24,004 nucleotides of DNA from a virus. The DNA is taken from positions 1 to 24,004 of the IMG/VR virus record IMGVR_UViG_3300042691_033377; one strand, given 5' to 3'. The notes beneath the pieces are model-generated. The model ran no database searches and had not been told where the DNA came from. It saw only the letters and a list, made by a program, of their open reading frames with translations. Both the position numbers and the translations under genes were made by a program. Each line of letters begins with the position of its first letter. Within the stretch, counting starts at the first letter, position 1. Positions 1 through 6,474 of this stretch are shown here, one piece after another.

Positions 1-1
1 A

Positions 2-211
2 TCGCACCGCAATCGGTTCGCAGAAGGTACCATGTATTCAGTGTATGACCATGAGCGAGAAGAATGGCGTCACGCGGTGTTTGTTGGACATCATTCGGCT
101 GACGATGAATATGTGTTTGTAACTGGCGGTAAAAAGGGCGGGGGCGATGTGATAGTGGTACCTGCGGAATACACTGAAACTGACACGAAACGAGTTAAGC
201 GCGCAAAGTAA
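2..211 (+). CDS. Partial hypothetical protein (C-terminal 69 residues)
   Basis: An open frame enters from the left edge and ends at TAA 209-211. The visible 69 residues have no recognised domain. The end is basic (KRVKRAK), and before it lie a Gly/Lys-rich turn (GGKKGGGD) and alternating hydrophobic residues (VIVVPAEY) that suggest beta strands. Codons are richer in G and C (GCG, GGC, CGC) than in genes after about 1250, as in the next two genes. An internal ATG at 32 could be the start of a 59-residue protein, but no good ribosome binding site precedes it, so a longer gene truncated by the window edge is more likely. No function can be given. Confidence 0.5.
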   Translation, partial: SHRNRFAEGTMYSVYDHEREEWRHAVFVGHHSADDEYVFVTGGKKGGGDVIVVPAEYTETDTKRVKRAK

Positions 212-261
212 CAGGCTGTGAATCGTTTCAAGCATTTATGCGGAAACAAATATATATTAAT

Positions 262-612
262 ATGATACGACTACGAGATTTACTAACAGAATCTAACGCA
301 GGTTCACACCAATTACCTAATTTAGCATATTGGGAAAATATATGGCATCTGTTACGCAAACAATCGGTCAGTTTCAACACACCCGATCACAACACTTTTG
401 CATTCGGCGGACTATTTTTCTTTTTGGATGAAGACGAAGGCGTTTTGGAATTGCCTCCACAAAAATTATCGGATTGGCGTGATGTCCCGGACCAAGCTCG
501 CACCGTGTTAAACAACTATGTGAAGCGCATTCAATCTGCATTGGTAGAATTAGATGATGATGTACGTTTAGAAGTGGATGCTGACTATAGCATGAAAATA
601 CGCAAGGCATAA
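262..612 (+). CDS. Small hypothetical protein with capsid-targeting-like N-terminus
   Basis: A 116-residue protein of unknown function. I chose ATG 262 over the in-frame ATG at 238 because it gives the N-terminus MIRLRDLLTE, nearly the same as the next gene (MIRLKQLLSE) and the - strand gene starting at 13250 (MIRLSKLLAE). This leader of basic and hydrophobic residues ending in L-T-E at residue 10 resembles the T4 internal-protein leader cut by the gp21 protease after (L/I)-x-E. The rest is mixed and acidic, with aromatic patches (AFGGLFFFLDEDEG) and a C-terminal amphipathic stretch. The stop is one base before the next ATG, so the two genes are translationally coupled. An internal head protein is inferred from the leader only. 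Confidence 0.65.
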   Translation: MIRLRDLLTESNAGSHQLPNLAYWENIWHLLRKQSVSFNTPDHNTFAFGGLFFFLDEDEGVLELPPQKLSDWRDVPDQARTVLNNYVKRIQSALVELDDDVRLEVDADYSMKIRKA

Positions 613-613
613 C

Positions 614-1129
614 ATGATACGATTAAAACAACTTCTCTCGGAAATCTCTTTAGGCGGGGTGCAACCATATGCCACGCAGTTTACCTGGTCTCCCGAAGGG
701 CAAGGTGTATTCGAATGTAACATTGACGCGGACGGACATCGCATTGTTTTTTCCATGGTGTTAACTGCGACTCGCATGGGACGTGAATATGCGTTTGCCA
801 TGTTAGCTCAAGATCGCAGCAAAGAGGGTTTCACCGTAGCACACCATCGCAGTGAGGCACGGGGTCAAATCAATTATCTGCGTTTGTTGAGCACGGCGGC
901 AGAGGCAATTCTGGATTTTGTGAGTGTGCATGCACCGGTGGCGGTGGATGTTACCGGATCGGACACGCGAAGTCAAGAAAAAGATTTACAAAAGACTCGC
1001 ATCTATCGGGGCTTATTAAGTGCAAATGCTGCTAGATTGGCGACTGCTGGATACACTGTATTAGATAGAAGCGGTAAGCTCTATATAGTGCGTCGTAGCA
1101 CGGCGGATAGCACTGGTATAGCAGATTGA
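614..1129 (+). CDS. Hypothetical protein with capsid-targeting-like N-terminus
   Basis: A 171-residue protein starting MIRLKQLLSE, with a predicted (L/I)-x-E type prohead-protease site after residue 10. The body has alternating beta-type segments (GHRIVFSMVLTATRMGREYAFAML), then a helix (STAAEAILDFVSVH) and a segment GSDTRSQEKDLQKTRIYRGLL followed by a helix and GYTVLD. I recall similar 'GSD..KTRIY..LL' endings in small proteins of other large phages but cannot name the family. It lies one base after the preceding gene, so both are probably translated from one message. Codon use is GC-richer than in the downstream genes, suggesting a different recent history. Packaging into the head is inferred. 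Confidence 0.65.
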   Translation: MIRLKQLLSEISLGGVQPYATQFTWSPEGQGVFECNIDADGHRIVFSMVLTATRMGREYAFAMLAQDRSKEGFTVAHHRSEARGQINYLRLLSTAAEAILDFVSVHAPVAVDVTGSDTRSQEKDLQKTRIYRGLLSANAARLATAGYTVLDRSGKLYIVRRSTADSTGIAD

Positions 1130-1160
1130 AACGGCCTGGAGATTCGGGTTATGCGAGATC

Positions 1161-1217
1161 TGTGCGGCCCGGTGAAGATAAACATGGCGATCGATGTGCG
1201 GCCCTGGAAGGGCGCAC
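1161..1217 (+). other. GC-rich intergenic element: direct repeat and hairpin
   Basis: In the gap 1130-1285 the 10-mer TGTGCGGCCC occurs twice (1161-1170 and 1195-1204). The second copy forms the 5' arm of a strong hairpin, GTGC-G-GCCCT / GGA loop / AGGGC-GCAC, at 1196-1217, with one bulged G. It is followed by TTATATATAA rather than a clean T-tract, so it may be a weak terminator, a processing signal or a structured RNA. The spacer is much richer in GC than the sequence after it. A 31-codon frame (1151-1246) crosses it, but I see no support for its translation. Confidence 0.4.
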
Positions 1218-1261
1218 TTATATATAATCTGGTTACATCGTACTAACGTTCTATGTTGGTC

Positions 1262-1277
1262 TATATTTATACTAAAA
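1262..1277 (+). promoter_or_regulatory. Putative phage late promoter element
   Basis: TATATTTATACTAAAA, followed at once by the ribosome binding site AAAGGA and the GTG start at 1286. It matches the ATATTTATA-TAAA element that recurs before other genes in this window. No TTTG lies about 19 bases upstream. Confidence 0.45.
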
Positions 1278-1285
1278 GGAATAAC

Positions 1286-1633
1286 GTGATAAAACTTAAA
1301 TCAATACTTGGCGAAGGATTTGCCTGGGAACGTAAGGCTGATGGGTCTTTGCCTACGATTGCTGATACTACCGCGGCATATCAATCTAAACTACGAGAAC
1401 AAGAAGAACTAGAAATGCCGGAAGAGGACGAAGAAGAACCAGTTGAAGAAGGTGCTAAGCCGGATTTTTTAGATTTAGATAAAGATGGTGATAAAGAAGA
1501 ATCAATGCGTGATGCTGCTGCAGAAAAAAAAGATGTAAACGAATCGTTTCTTATATCGAAAGCAGGTGAGCAACAAATACGAAATCGCCCGTTGCTTGAA
1601 AGAATTACAAAAAATCTTTATGGTAATAAATAA
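1286..1633 (+). CDS. Acidic protein with EF-hand-like loop and capsid-targeting-like leader
   Basis: A 115-residue protein. I chose GTG 1286, which has AAAGGA at 1275-1280, rather than ATG 1253, because the recurrent promoter element at 1262-1277 would otherwise lie inside the gene and because the result, (M)IKLKSILGE, fits the leader family with L-G-E ending at residue 10. The middle is very acidic (runs of E and D), followed by KPDFLDLDKDGDKEESM. This contains D-x-D-x-D-G, a calcium-binding EF-hand/dockerin-type loop. I have seen similar 'DFLDLDKDGD' segments in proteins of T4-like marine phages, but have no named function. A strong terminator follows the stop. Candidates are an internal head or scaffold-associated protein. 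Confidence 0.65.
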   Translation: MIKLKSILGEGFAWERKADGSLPTIADTTAAYQSKLREQEELEMPEEDEEEPVEEGAKPDFLDLDKDGDKEESMRDAAAEKKDVNESFLISKAGEQQIRNRPLLERITKNLYGNK

Positions 1634-1665
1634 TATTCGACTGCTACCTTAGTCGTTTTAGTTAG

Positions 1666-1695
1666 AGTGCTAGCAGAAATGTTAGCACTTTTTTT
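1666..1695 (+). terminator. Rho-independent terminator
   Basis: A 10-bp stem (AGTGCTAGCA / TGTTAGCACT, one G-T pair) closes a GAAA tetraloop and runs straight into TTTTTTT. This is a classic intrinsic terminator for the transcript of the gene ending at 1633. Confidence 0.9.
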
Positions 1696-1701
1696 ATGCG
1701 C

Positions 1702-1717
1702 AATATTTATATAAAAA
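1702..1717 (+). promoter_or_regulatory. Putative phage late promoter element
   Basis: AATATTTATATAAAAA sits directly after the terminator and 12 bases before ATG 1729. It is one of the best matches to the recurrent element and shows that the ferritin-like gene begins a new transcription unit. Confidence 0.5.
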
Positions 1718-1728
1718 TGTAAGAAACT

Positions 1729-2232
1729 ATGCAAGTAAAATCACCAAACAAATTAAATGATGAGTCGTTCCGTATCTTAACGGCTCGTTTAGCAGATGAA
1801 TATGCTGCACATTATTTTTATCGAAATGCAACAAATTGGTGTCAAGGTGTAGGTTATGTGAAGGCTGCTGCGTATTTTGCGGAAGAAGCTGAAACTGAAT
1901 TGAAACACGCAGAAGGCATTCAGCGATACATAACAGATTGGAACCGATATCCACAGCTTCCTAGCATTAAACCGGTTATTTCATTTTCCAATTTAATTGA
2001 CATTGTTAATAAAGCGTATGCAATGGAATATGCATTGTGGGAATCATATTGTTCAGATTCTAAACAATTGTTTGAGACGGATATTAATACATTTGATTTT
2101 ATGACTGCATACCGGGTTTCACAAAATCAATCCGTAATTGAGTATTCAGATTTATTGAATGCAGCTGAGTTAGTAGATGTAGATGATAACTATCAGATTC
2201 TGTATTATGAACAAACATATTTTACGGTATAA
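1729..2232 (+). CDS. Ferritin-like di-iron protein
   Basis: A 167-residue four-helix protein resembling non-haem ferritin (E. coli FtnA is about 165). Helix A contains DEYAAHYFYRNATNWC, with E24 in the position of the first iron ligand. Helix B has AEEAETELKHAE, where E57 and H60 form the E-x-x-H pair. A helix C Glu is E100 (AMEYALWESY). By eye the helix D ligands of FtnA (Q127/E130) align with non-ligand residues near 133-136, so the second iron site may be incomplete. Ferritins oxidise and store Fe(II) or protect DNA. The gene stands alone between a terminator and its own late-type promoter, so it is probably expressed with virion genes. A Dps-like or purely structural role cannot be excluded. 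Confidence 0.8.
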   Translation: MQVKSPNKLNDESFRILTARLADEYAAHYFYRNATNWCQGVGYVKAAAYFAEEAETELKHAEGIQRYITDWNRYPQLPSIKPVISFSNLIDIVNKAYAMEYALWESYCSDSKQLFETDINTFDFMTAYRVSQNQSVIEYSDLLNAAELVDVDDNYQILYYEQTYFTV

Positions 2233-2233
2233 A

Positions 2234-2250
2234 TTATATTTATAATAAAG
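2234..2250 (+). promoter_or_regulatory. Putative phage late promoter element
   Basis: TTATATTTATAATAAAG begins two bases after the ferritin-like gene's stop. It runs into the AAAGGAAATG ribosome binding region of the 42-residue gene. It matches the recurrent late-type element. Confidence 0.5.
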
Positions 2251-2256
2251 GAAATG

Positions 2257-2385
2257 ATGAAAGCAGTTATAGGATTTTTTGTTGGTTGTGTCACATTATG
2301 TATCATTCCTTGGGTTTGTGTATATGAGTTAATAGTACCCCAGGAGCAAAACTATGGCAGCTGTGAAAAAAGTAAAGTCAAATAA
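2257..2385 (+). CDS. Tiny membrane protein
   Basis: A 42-residue frame starting at the second of two adjacent ATG codons, with AAAGGAAA just upstream and a late-type promoter element before that. Residues 3-25 (VIGFFVGCVTLCIIPWVCVYELI) are hydrophobic enough for one transmembrane helix, followed by a short polar tail ending KSKVK. It overlaps the next gene by 32 bases in another frame. No family is recognised. Small late membrane peptides of phages often act in lysis or superinfection control, but nothing here decides that. Confidence 0.6.
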   Translation: MKAVIGFFVGCVTLCIIPWVCVYELIVPQEQNYGSCEKSKVK

Positions 2386-2506
2386 TGTTAAATTGCATAT
2401 TAAAAAACCAAAAGTAAGACGTCCCGGTATTCATGCCAAGACAAAAACAAGTCGTAGCAAAAACGCTACTAATTATGCAAAACCTTATGTAGCGCAAGGA
2501 AGATGA
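2354..2506 (+). CDS. Tiny basic protein (GIHAKTK...NYAKPYVAQGR type)
   Basis: A 50-residue, very basic protein. The ribosome binding site is CAGGAG at 2341-2346. The N-terminal half is Lys-rich (VKKVKSNNVKLHIKKPKVRRP), and the rest reads GIHAKTKTSRSKNATNYAKPYVAQGR. I recall small phage proteins with the same 'GxHAKTK-SxxKNSxNYxKxYxGQGR' signature, including in Bacteroidota phages, but their role is unknown. The charge suggests nucleic-acid binding or a virion minor component. The stop overlaps the next start as ATGA, so it is coupled to the lysozyme fusion gene. Confidence 0.7.
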   Translation: MAAVKKVKSNNVKLHIKKPKVRRPGIHAKTKTSRSKNATNYAKPYVAQGR

Positions 2507-3831
2507 GACATCAAAAAAACATATTACGAGAACAAGAAGAACCAAAAAAACTTCGAGTGTTATTCATGGGAGATTCGCAGACTGCGATGTCTTCTATTAG
2601 TTATGCATATAAACTGATACGAGATGGTGTTGTAGATGGTAATGTAGTAGCTAAAGGCGGAGCTAATACATCGAAAATATTATCAATGATGCGTAATGCT
2701 ATAGACGATACATATGATGTTGTTTGTATTTTAGCTGGTAGCAATGATGCATGGCGCAAAACTGCAGATGTATCTGCAAAGAATTTATCAGCTATGTATA
2801 ATTTAGCACATCAGAATGGTGCTTTAGTAATTGCAATAACAAATCCTACAAAAAGACACACCAAAGATCCGAGTAAATATCCAGGTGCTAACGTAATTGC
2901 TGAATGGATACGATCTCAAAATATATCTGACTTCGTCGTCGATGCTCATTTATTAACACAGGACCGATCGAATTTCTTAGGAGACCGTATACACTTCAAT
3001 CAAAATGGGCAACGTATAATTTATGCAGAAGTAAAACAAATACTTAATAAATTGCAAGGTAGAAATACTCCGGAAACTGCTGAAGTACGTAAAACACAAG
3101 CAAAATTACAACGATTAGGATTTGATTTAGGTAAAGAAGCAGAGATTGGCGTAGCTGGCCCTAAAACAAAACAAGCTGTTGAAAAATTAAATAACAAATA
3201 TCAAAAGGCAAATGCTACAAATTCATGGTCTGACAAGGCAATGATATTCGCTGGTGGTATTTTATCAGTAGGATTTGTAAAAGATGCATTAGGATATATT
3301 GGGGTTGACACACAAAAACTTCAACAACGATGGATTGGGGGTGAAACTTCTAAAAAAACTACTACTCCAGAACCAAAAACTTCGGTAAGTCAGCTGCCTA
3401 GTAGTCAAATGGGACAATATATTGTAGATTTTTTCAAGAAAAAAGGTTTAACAATGTCTCAATCGGCTGGTATTGCTGGAAATCTTAAATTAGAATCTGG
3501 ATTTAAGCTTACTATTTTAGGAGATAATGGTACTTCGTTTGGATTAGCACAATGGCATAAGAATAGATGGGATAATTTAAAAAGTTGGTGTCAGAAAAAA
3601 GGATTGGATTATCGATCGGCCGACGGTCAATTGGAATTTTTATGGCATGAATTAAATACAGCTGAGCGAAATGCTTTAACACAATTAAAAAAACAAAAAA
3701 ACCCAGCAGATGCTGCATATGCATTTGCTAAATATTTCGAACGACCATCTGAAATTTCACAAGCACGAATGAAATATGCTGAAGAAATATATGACGATGC
3801 TACTGAAAGTGTATTAAACCGAATTGTATAA
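2503..3831 (+). CDS. SGNH hydrolase / peptidoglycan-binding / phage lysozyme fusion with capsid-targeting-like leader
   Basis: A 442-residue modular cell-wall enzyme. Residues 1-10 are MRHQKNILRE, a possible prohead-protease leader. Residues 17-185 look like an SGNH esterase/lipase: G-D-S at 23-25 (nucleophile S25), G-S-N-D at 80-83, and D162-x-x-H165 before FNQNG. Residues about 195-232 resemble a PG_binding_1 module (VRKTQAKLQRLGF...G-P-K-T-K-Q-A-V). Residues about 303-435 match the Phage_lysozyme2 type: SAGIAGNLKLESGF with probable catalytic E332, then SFGLAQWH and QLEFLWHEL. A likely role is hydrolysis and deacylation of host peptidoglycan. The leader suggests that it is packaged in the head and ejected, rather than being a cytoplasmic endolysin. 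That is inference; an endolysin or tail lysozyme is the alternative. Confidence 0.85.
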   Translation: MRHQKNILREQEEPKKLRVLFMGDSQTAMSSISYAYKLIRDGVVDGNVVAKGGANTSKILSMMRNAIDDTYDVVCILAGSNDAWRKTADVSAKNLSAMYNLAHQNGALVIAITNPTKRHTKDPSKYPGANVIAEWIRSQNISDFVVDAHLLTQDRSNFLGDRIHFNQNGQRIIYAEVKQILNKLQGRNTPETAEVRKTQAKLQRLGFDLGKEAEIGVAGPKTKQAVEKLNNKYQKANATNSWSDKAMIFAGGILSVGFVKDALGYIGVDTQKLQQRWIGGETSKKTTTPEPKTSVSQLPSSQMGQYIVDFFKKKGLTMSQSAGIAGNLKLESGFKLTILGDNGTSFGLAQWHKNRWDNLKSWCQKKGLDYRSADGQLEFLWHELNTAERNALTQLKKQKNPADAAYAFAKYFERPSEISQARMKYAEEIYDDATESVLNRIV

Positions 3832-3851
3832 CATAAAAAATGATTTGACTT

Positions 3852-4421
3852 ATGAAATTATTTAATTTTAAAAATCCGAGGCATTTGCAAATTCTTAAAG
3901 AAGAATTAAATCGCGCAAAAATGTTGTTAGAATACAACGAAGCCGAAGAATGGAAAAAAATGCCGGATAAACTACGTAGAGTTGCATTAATGTCAGCTGA
4001 TACAGAAATGGGAAAAGATTTTGCAGAAGAATACGTAGATGCTAACTGGTTAGATATTCCAGATACCATTACTAATCGTATCAAATTATCCGATTTTGCA
4101 TTGCCAAAAAAGATTTCTAAAAGTGCATTGGCAAGTTGGATTGAAACTAATCGATCTAAATTAGGAGATGGTGTATTATATCGCGGTACTGCTACGCATA
4201 AAACTTCAGATGTAATTAGATTTTTGCGTGAAGGCAATCCATCTCAATATTATATGGCTGAAGTTATTGCGTGCATACTAAAACGAGGAATTCCTATGAA
4301 TTTTCGAGAATTAGAAGATACGTTTACCCCATCAGCTAATACTCCATTTATACCGACACAATCAGATCCATATAAAACCGTAAGTGGTCGACCATCGCGC
4401 GGCGGATGGACGGGAGATTAA
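3852..4421 (+). CDS. Hypothetical protein, possible internal head protein
   Basis: A 189-residue protein of unknown function, 20 bases after the lysozyme fusion gene and overlapping the next start (TAATG). The first 30 residues are basic and helical and contain two possible (L/I)-x-E sites, L15-K-E17 and L25-L-E27, so it may belong to the leader-bearing set, with a longer leader than the 10-residue ones. The middle holds an acidic helical segment (SADTEMGKDFAEEYVDANWLDIP). Later comes GDGVLYRGTATHK, which faintly recalls the R-G start of ADP-ribosyltransferases, but no STS or E-x-E motif follows. The C-terminus is Pro/Gly/Arg-rich and probably disordered. Confidence 0.6.
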   Translation: MKLFNFKNPRHLQILKEELNRAKMLLEYNEAEEWKKMPDKLRRVALMSADTEMGKDFAEEYVDANWLDIPDTITNRIKLSDFALPKKISKSALASWIETNRSKLGDGVLYRGTATHKTSDVIRFLREGNPSQYYMAEVIACILKRGIPMNFRELEDTFTPSANTPFIPTQSDPYKTVSGRPSRGGWTGD

Positions 4422-4612
4422 TGAGCTCATGTAAATTTATATCAATTAACGTGTACCAATCCGATGGATCATGCAAACAACAATTTATAAATTGCGCACA
4501 TATCCAACGAATATTCGAACACGATGATATTATTTACATAGAATTAACAGATTATACAACGTTAGAAGTACACGACGAACATTTATTAAATTTTATGGAC
4601 CGTTTTGTGTAA
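4421..4612 (+). CDS. Small hypothetical protein
   Basis: A 63-residue protein. ATG 4421 shares its A with the previous stop (TAATG) and has GGGAG upstream, so I prefer it to ATG 4406. The sequence alternates hydrophobic and polar residues (KFISINVYQSDG, QQFINCAHIQRIFEHDDIIYIELTDYTTLEVHDEHLLNFM). It looks like a small all-beta fold with a C-terminal helix, similar to small phage 'LytTR-like' or KOW-like beta proteins. No family assignment is safe. Confidence 0.6.
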   Translation: MSSCKFISINVYQSDGSCKQQFINCAHIQRIFEHDDIIYIELTDYTTLEVHDEHLLNFMDRFV

Positions 4613-4614
4613 TT

Positions 4615-4630
4615 AGATATTTATATTAAA
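4615..4630 (+). promoter_or_regulatory. Putative phage late promoter element
   Basis: AGATATTTATATTAAA lies 16 bases before the histone-like gene, with AAAGAGG as ribosome binding site between them. It fits the recurrent late-type element. Confidence 0.5.
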
Positions 4631-4646
4631 ATAAAAAGAGGTTAAT

Positions 4647-4832
4647 ATGACATCACAAGAAATTTATGAAGTAATGGAATCACATTGGTTAGCATTCAAA
4701 GAAAATCATGAAAGATTTACAGACAAACAAGTAAAAGCTGCTGGGGTACGAGCTAGAAAATCAATTAATGAATTAAAAAAATTGGCAAGCAAATATCGTT
4801 CTACACAATTAGCCGAATCAAAATCTGAATAA
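4647..4832 (+). CDS. Histone H1-like (Hc1-type) DNA-binding protein
   Basis: A 61-residue basic helical protein. The core HWLAFKENHERFTDKQVKAAGVRARKSINELKKLASKYR closely follows the pattern of Bacteroidota/chlamydial Hc1-like histone H1 proteins ('F..F...-nKAAGtRaRKaL.eLKKLa.eyR'). These bind DNA without sequence specificity and condense nucleoids. The gene has its own late-type promoter element and AAAGAGG site, and its stop overlaps the next ATG (TAATG), coupling it to the 526-residue candidate internal protein. It lacks an L-x-E leader. Plausible roles are compacting phage DNA or remodelling the host nucleoid. The family match is by eye; the role is inferred. Confidence 0.75.
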   Translation: MTSQEIYEVMESHWLAFKENHERFTDKQVKAAGVRARKSINELKKLASKYRSTQLAESKSE

Positions 4833-6412
4833 TGAAACGTTTAGACTATATCATTGAAAATGCGATTATGAAGTTAATCGAACAAGATGTACCGCCTGAG
4901 GGGGGTGATGCCGCGGATGTTGGTAAAAAGAAAGAAACTGATAATGCTCCGTCGGATGCCGAAGTTTCGCCATTTACCCCAGCTGAAGAAAAATTTCTTG
5001 GAAAGTTTGATGCATATGGTACTACACACTTAGGAATTATTTATTCTCCTACTGATATTGGAATTCGAGAATTTTTAGGTAGATCGGGAAATGACTTAAA
5101 TTGTACGCCTGGTATACTTTTAAAATTATTACGAAATAAAATTATTAAAATAGTTCCATATACCGGATTTGGTCGTAATACTGACTATACTATAGAATTG
5201 CAATTATCGTTAGACGATGTTAAGGGGTTAGGTAAAGAGGATAAAGAAAAAGCCGAAGCTGGTTCTAGTGCTAGTGGCGCTCCGGCTGGCGGTGGTGAAG
5301 CTGCTGCCCCTGCACCTGAAGTAGCGTGGTTTGTACCTAAAGGCACGTTAATCCGCGAAACAAATACCAATGAGTTTGATGAGTTTATTAAACTACTAGC
5401 AGAAGCTAAAGATACAGAAATTAAACCTGGTAAAGAAAAACAATATCTAATTAGCAAGTATCCTGGTATTGATCTTTATGTAGATAGAGCTTTGAATTTT
5501 TGGAATGACTCAGCACAGTATATACCGTCGGTTACCGTATTTGGTAAATGGAATTGGGATGAATCGGAGTTTACAAAGTCAGTTGATGATAATTTATTAA
5601 AAGGCGGACAGCGTCAGGCTATGTATATTGATGCAATTGGTCAAATTATTAAAGATTCTACATCGACTATAGATGACATTGCAGAACCAGCAGTAAAGTT
5701 TTTATTGCAGTTTCAAGGCAGTGATTATGATGTAGTATTGAATTTATCAGTGTTAGGTGACCGAGCATACCGTTTAAAATATTTATTTGATAATGAACTT
5801 TTATATAGTGTGTTTGATGATGATCCTAACTGGTTTAAAAAGTTTAAATCAGTAATACAATCATCAAAAATTGGTTATTTTACAGAAACTACTAGAAATA
5901 TGGTTAGAAAAGATGATGGCGGTAAAGAAATAACATTTGCTCAACAATTCTATCCAGCATATTCAGAAGCACAGATTTCTGCTTTAGTTAATAAAATTTT
6001 AACTCCATATAAATTAATAATAAAACGAGGTAATAAAAAAGTTGATACAACGAAAATATCACTTCGAGATACCTTAACAAATACACAAATAAAATCGCGT
6101 GCTAAATATGCTAAGTCTTTAATCAATAAAGATATAAAAAAATATTTTACAGGATATAAACCTAAAGGACTCGAACTTGGGAATATGGATTGGCCAAACA
6201 TCGAAGATATTCCTTTTTATAAAGGTGCATGGGTTGATAAAGATGGATTTGGATATGTATGGTTTCAAATTGATACTGCAACAAGTGCTAGATTATATCC
6301 ATCTAAAAAAGGCGTATTAGCAAATACCAAAACTGGAAAAATTACAAAAACCGGTAAATGGAATTTGATATGGGATCGTAGTAAACAACGATGGGGTATA
6401 CAAGTACAATAA
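4832..6412 (+). CDS. Large hypothetical protein, candidate internal head protein
   Basis: A 526-residue protein with no recognised catalytic domain. The N-terminus MKRLDYIIENAIMKLIEQD holds two (L/I)-x-E sites, I7-I-E9 and L15-I-E17, consistent with prohead-protease processing. Residues 20-45 are acidic and disordered. About 50-130 form a small folded domain (EEKFLGKFDAYGTTHLGIIY...), then an Ala/Gly/Pro linker (145-163) leads to a large mixed domain. The C-terminal 60 residues (YKGAWVDKDGFGYVWFQIDTATSARLYPSKKG...WNLIWDRSKQRWGIQVQ) are aromatic and beta-rich, like a carbohydrate-binding or SH3-like module. It follows the histone-like gene with overlapping stop/start. It could be delivered with DNA, but function is unknown. 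Confidence 0.65.
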   Translation: MKRLDYIIENAIMKLIEQDVPPEGGDAADVGKKKETDNAPSDAEVSPFTPAEEKFLGKFDAYGTTHLGIIYSPTDIGIREFLGRSGNDLNCTPGILLKLLRNKIIKIVPYTGFGRNTDYTIELQLSLDDVKGLGKEDKEKAEAGSSASGAPAGGGEAAAPAPEVAWFVPKGTLIRETNTNEFDEFIKLLAEAKDTEIKPGKEKQYLISKYPGIDLYVDRALNFWNDSAQYIPSVTVFGKWNWDESEFTKSVDDNLLKGGQRQAMYIDAIGQIIKDSTSTIDDIAEPAVKFLLQFQGSDYDVVLNLSVLGDRAYRLKYLFDNELLYSVFDDDPNWFKKFKSVIQSSKIGYFTETTRNMVRKDDGGKEITFAQQFYPAYSEAQISALVNKILTPYKLIIKRGNKKVDTTKISLRDTLTNTQIKSRAKYAKSLINKDIKKYFTGYKPKGLELGNMDWPNIEDIPFYKGAWVDKDGFGYVWFQIDTATSARLYPSKKGVLANTKTGKITKTGKWNLIWDRSKQRWGIQVQ

Positions 6413-6413
6413 C

Positions 6414-6450
6414 TTTGAATCGAAAAATATATTTCTTATATTTATATAAA
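6414..6450 (+). promoter_or_regulatory. Composite promoter: host-like -33/-7 plus late-type element
   Basis: TTTG (6414-6417), 19 bases, then TATATTTA (6437-6444) fits the Bacteroidota -33 TTTG / -7 TAnnTTTG pattern. The -7 part lies inside TTATATTTATATAAA (6436-6450), the recurrent late-type element. The DUF4494 gene could thus be expressed both early and late. Confidence 0.5.
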
Positions 6451-6474
6451 AGTTATAAACCAAATTAAAAAACA

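Noticed and set aside
1151-1246. 31-codon frame across the GC-rich spacer
   Set aside because: No ribosome binding site, no recognisable sequence, and it crosses a hairpin and repeat.
3852-4421. ADP-ribosyltransferase (T4 Alt-like) suggested by LYRGTATHK
   Set aside because: Only the R-G start resembles the family. No STS motif and no E-x-E or Q-x-E motif follows in a suitable position.
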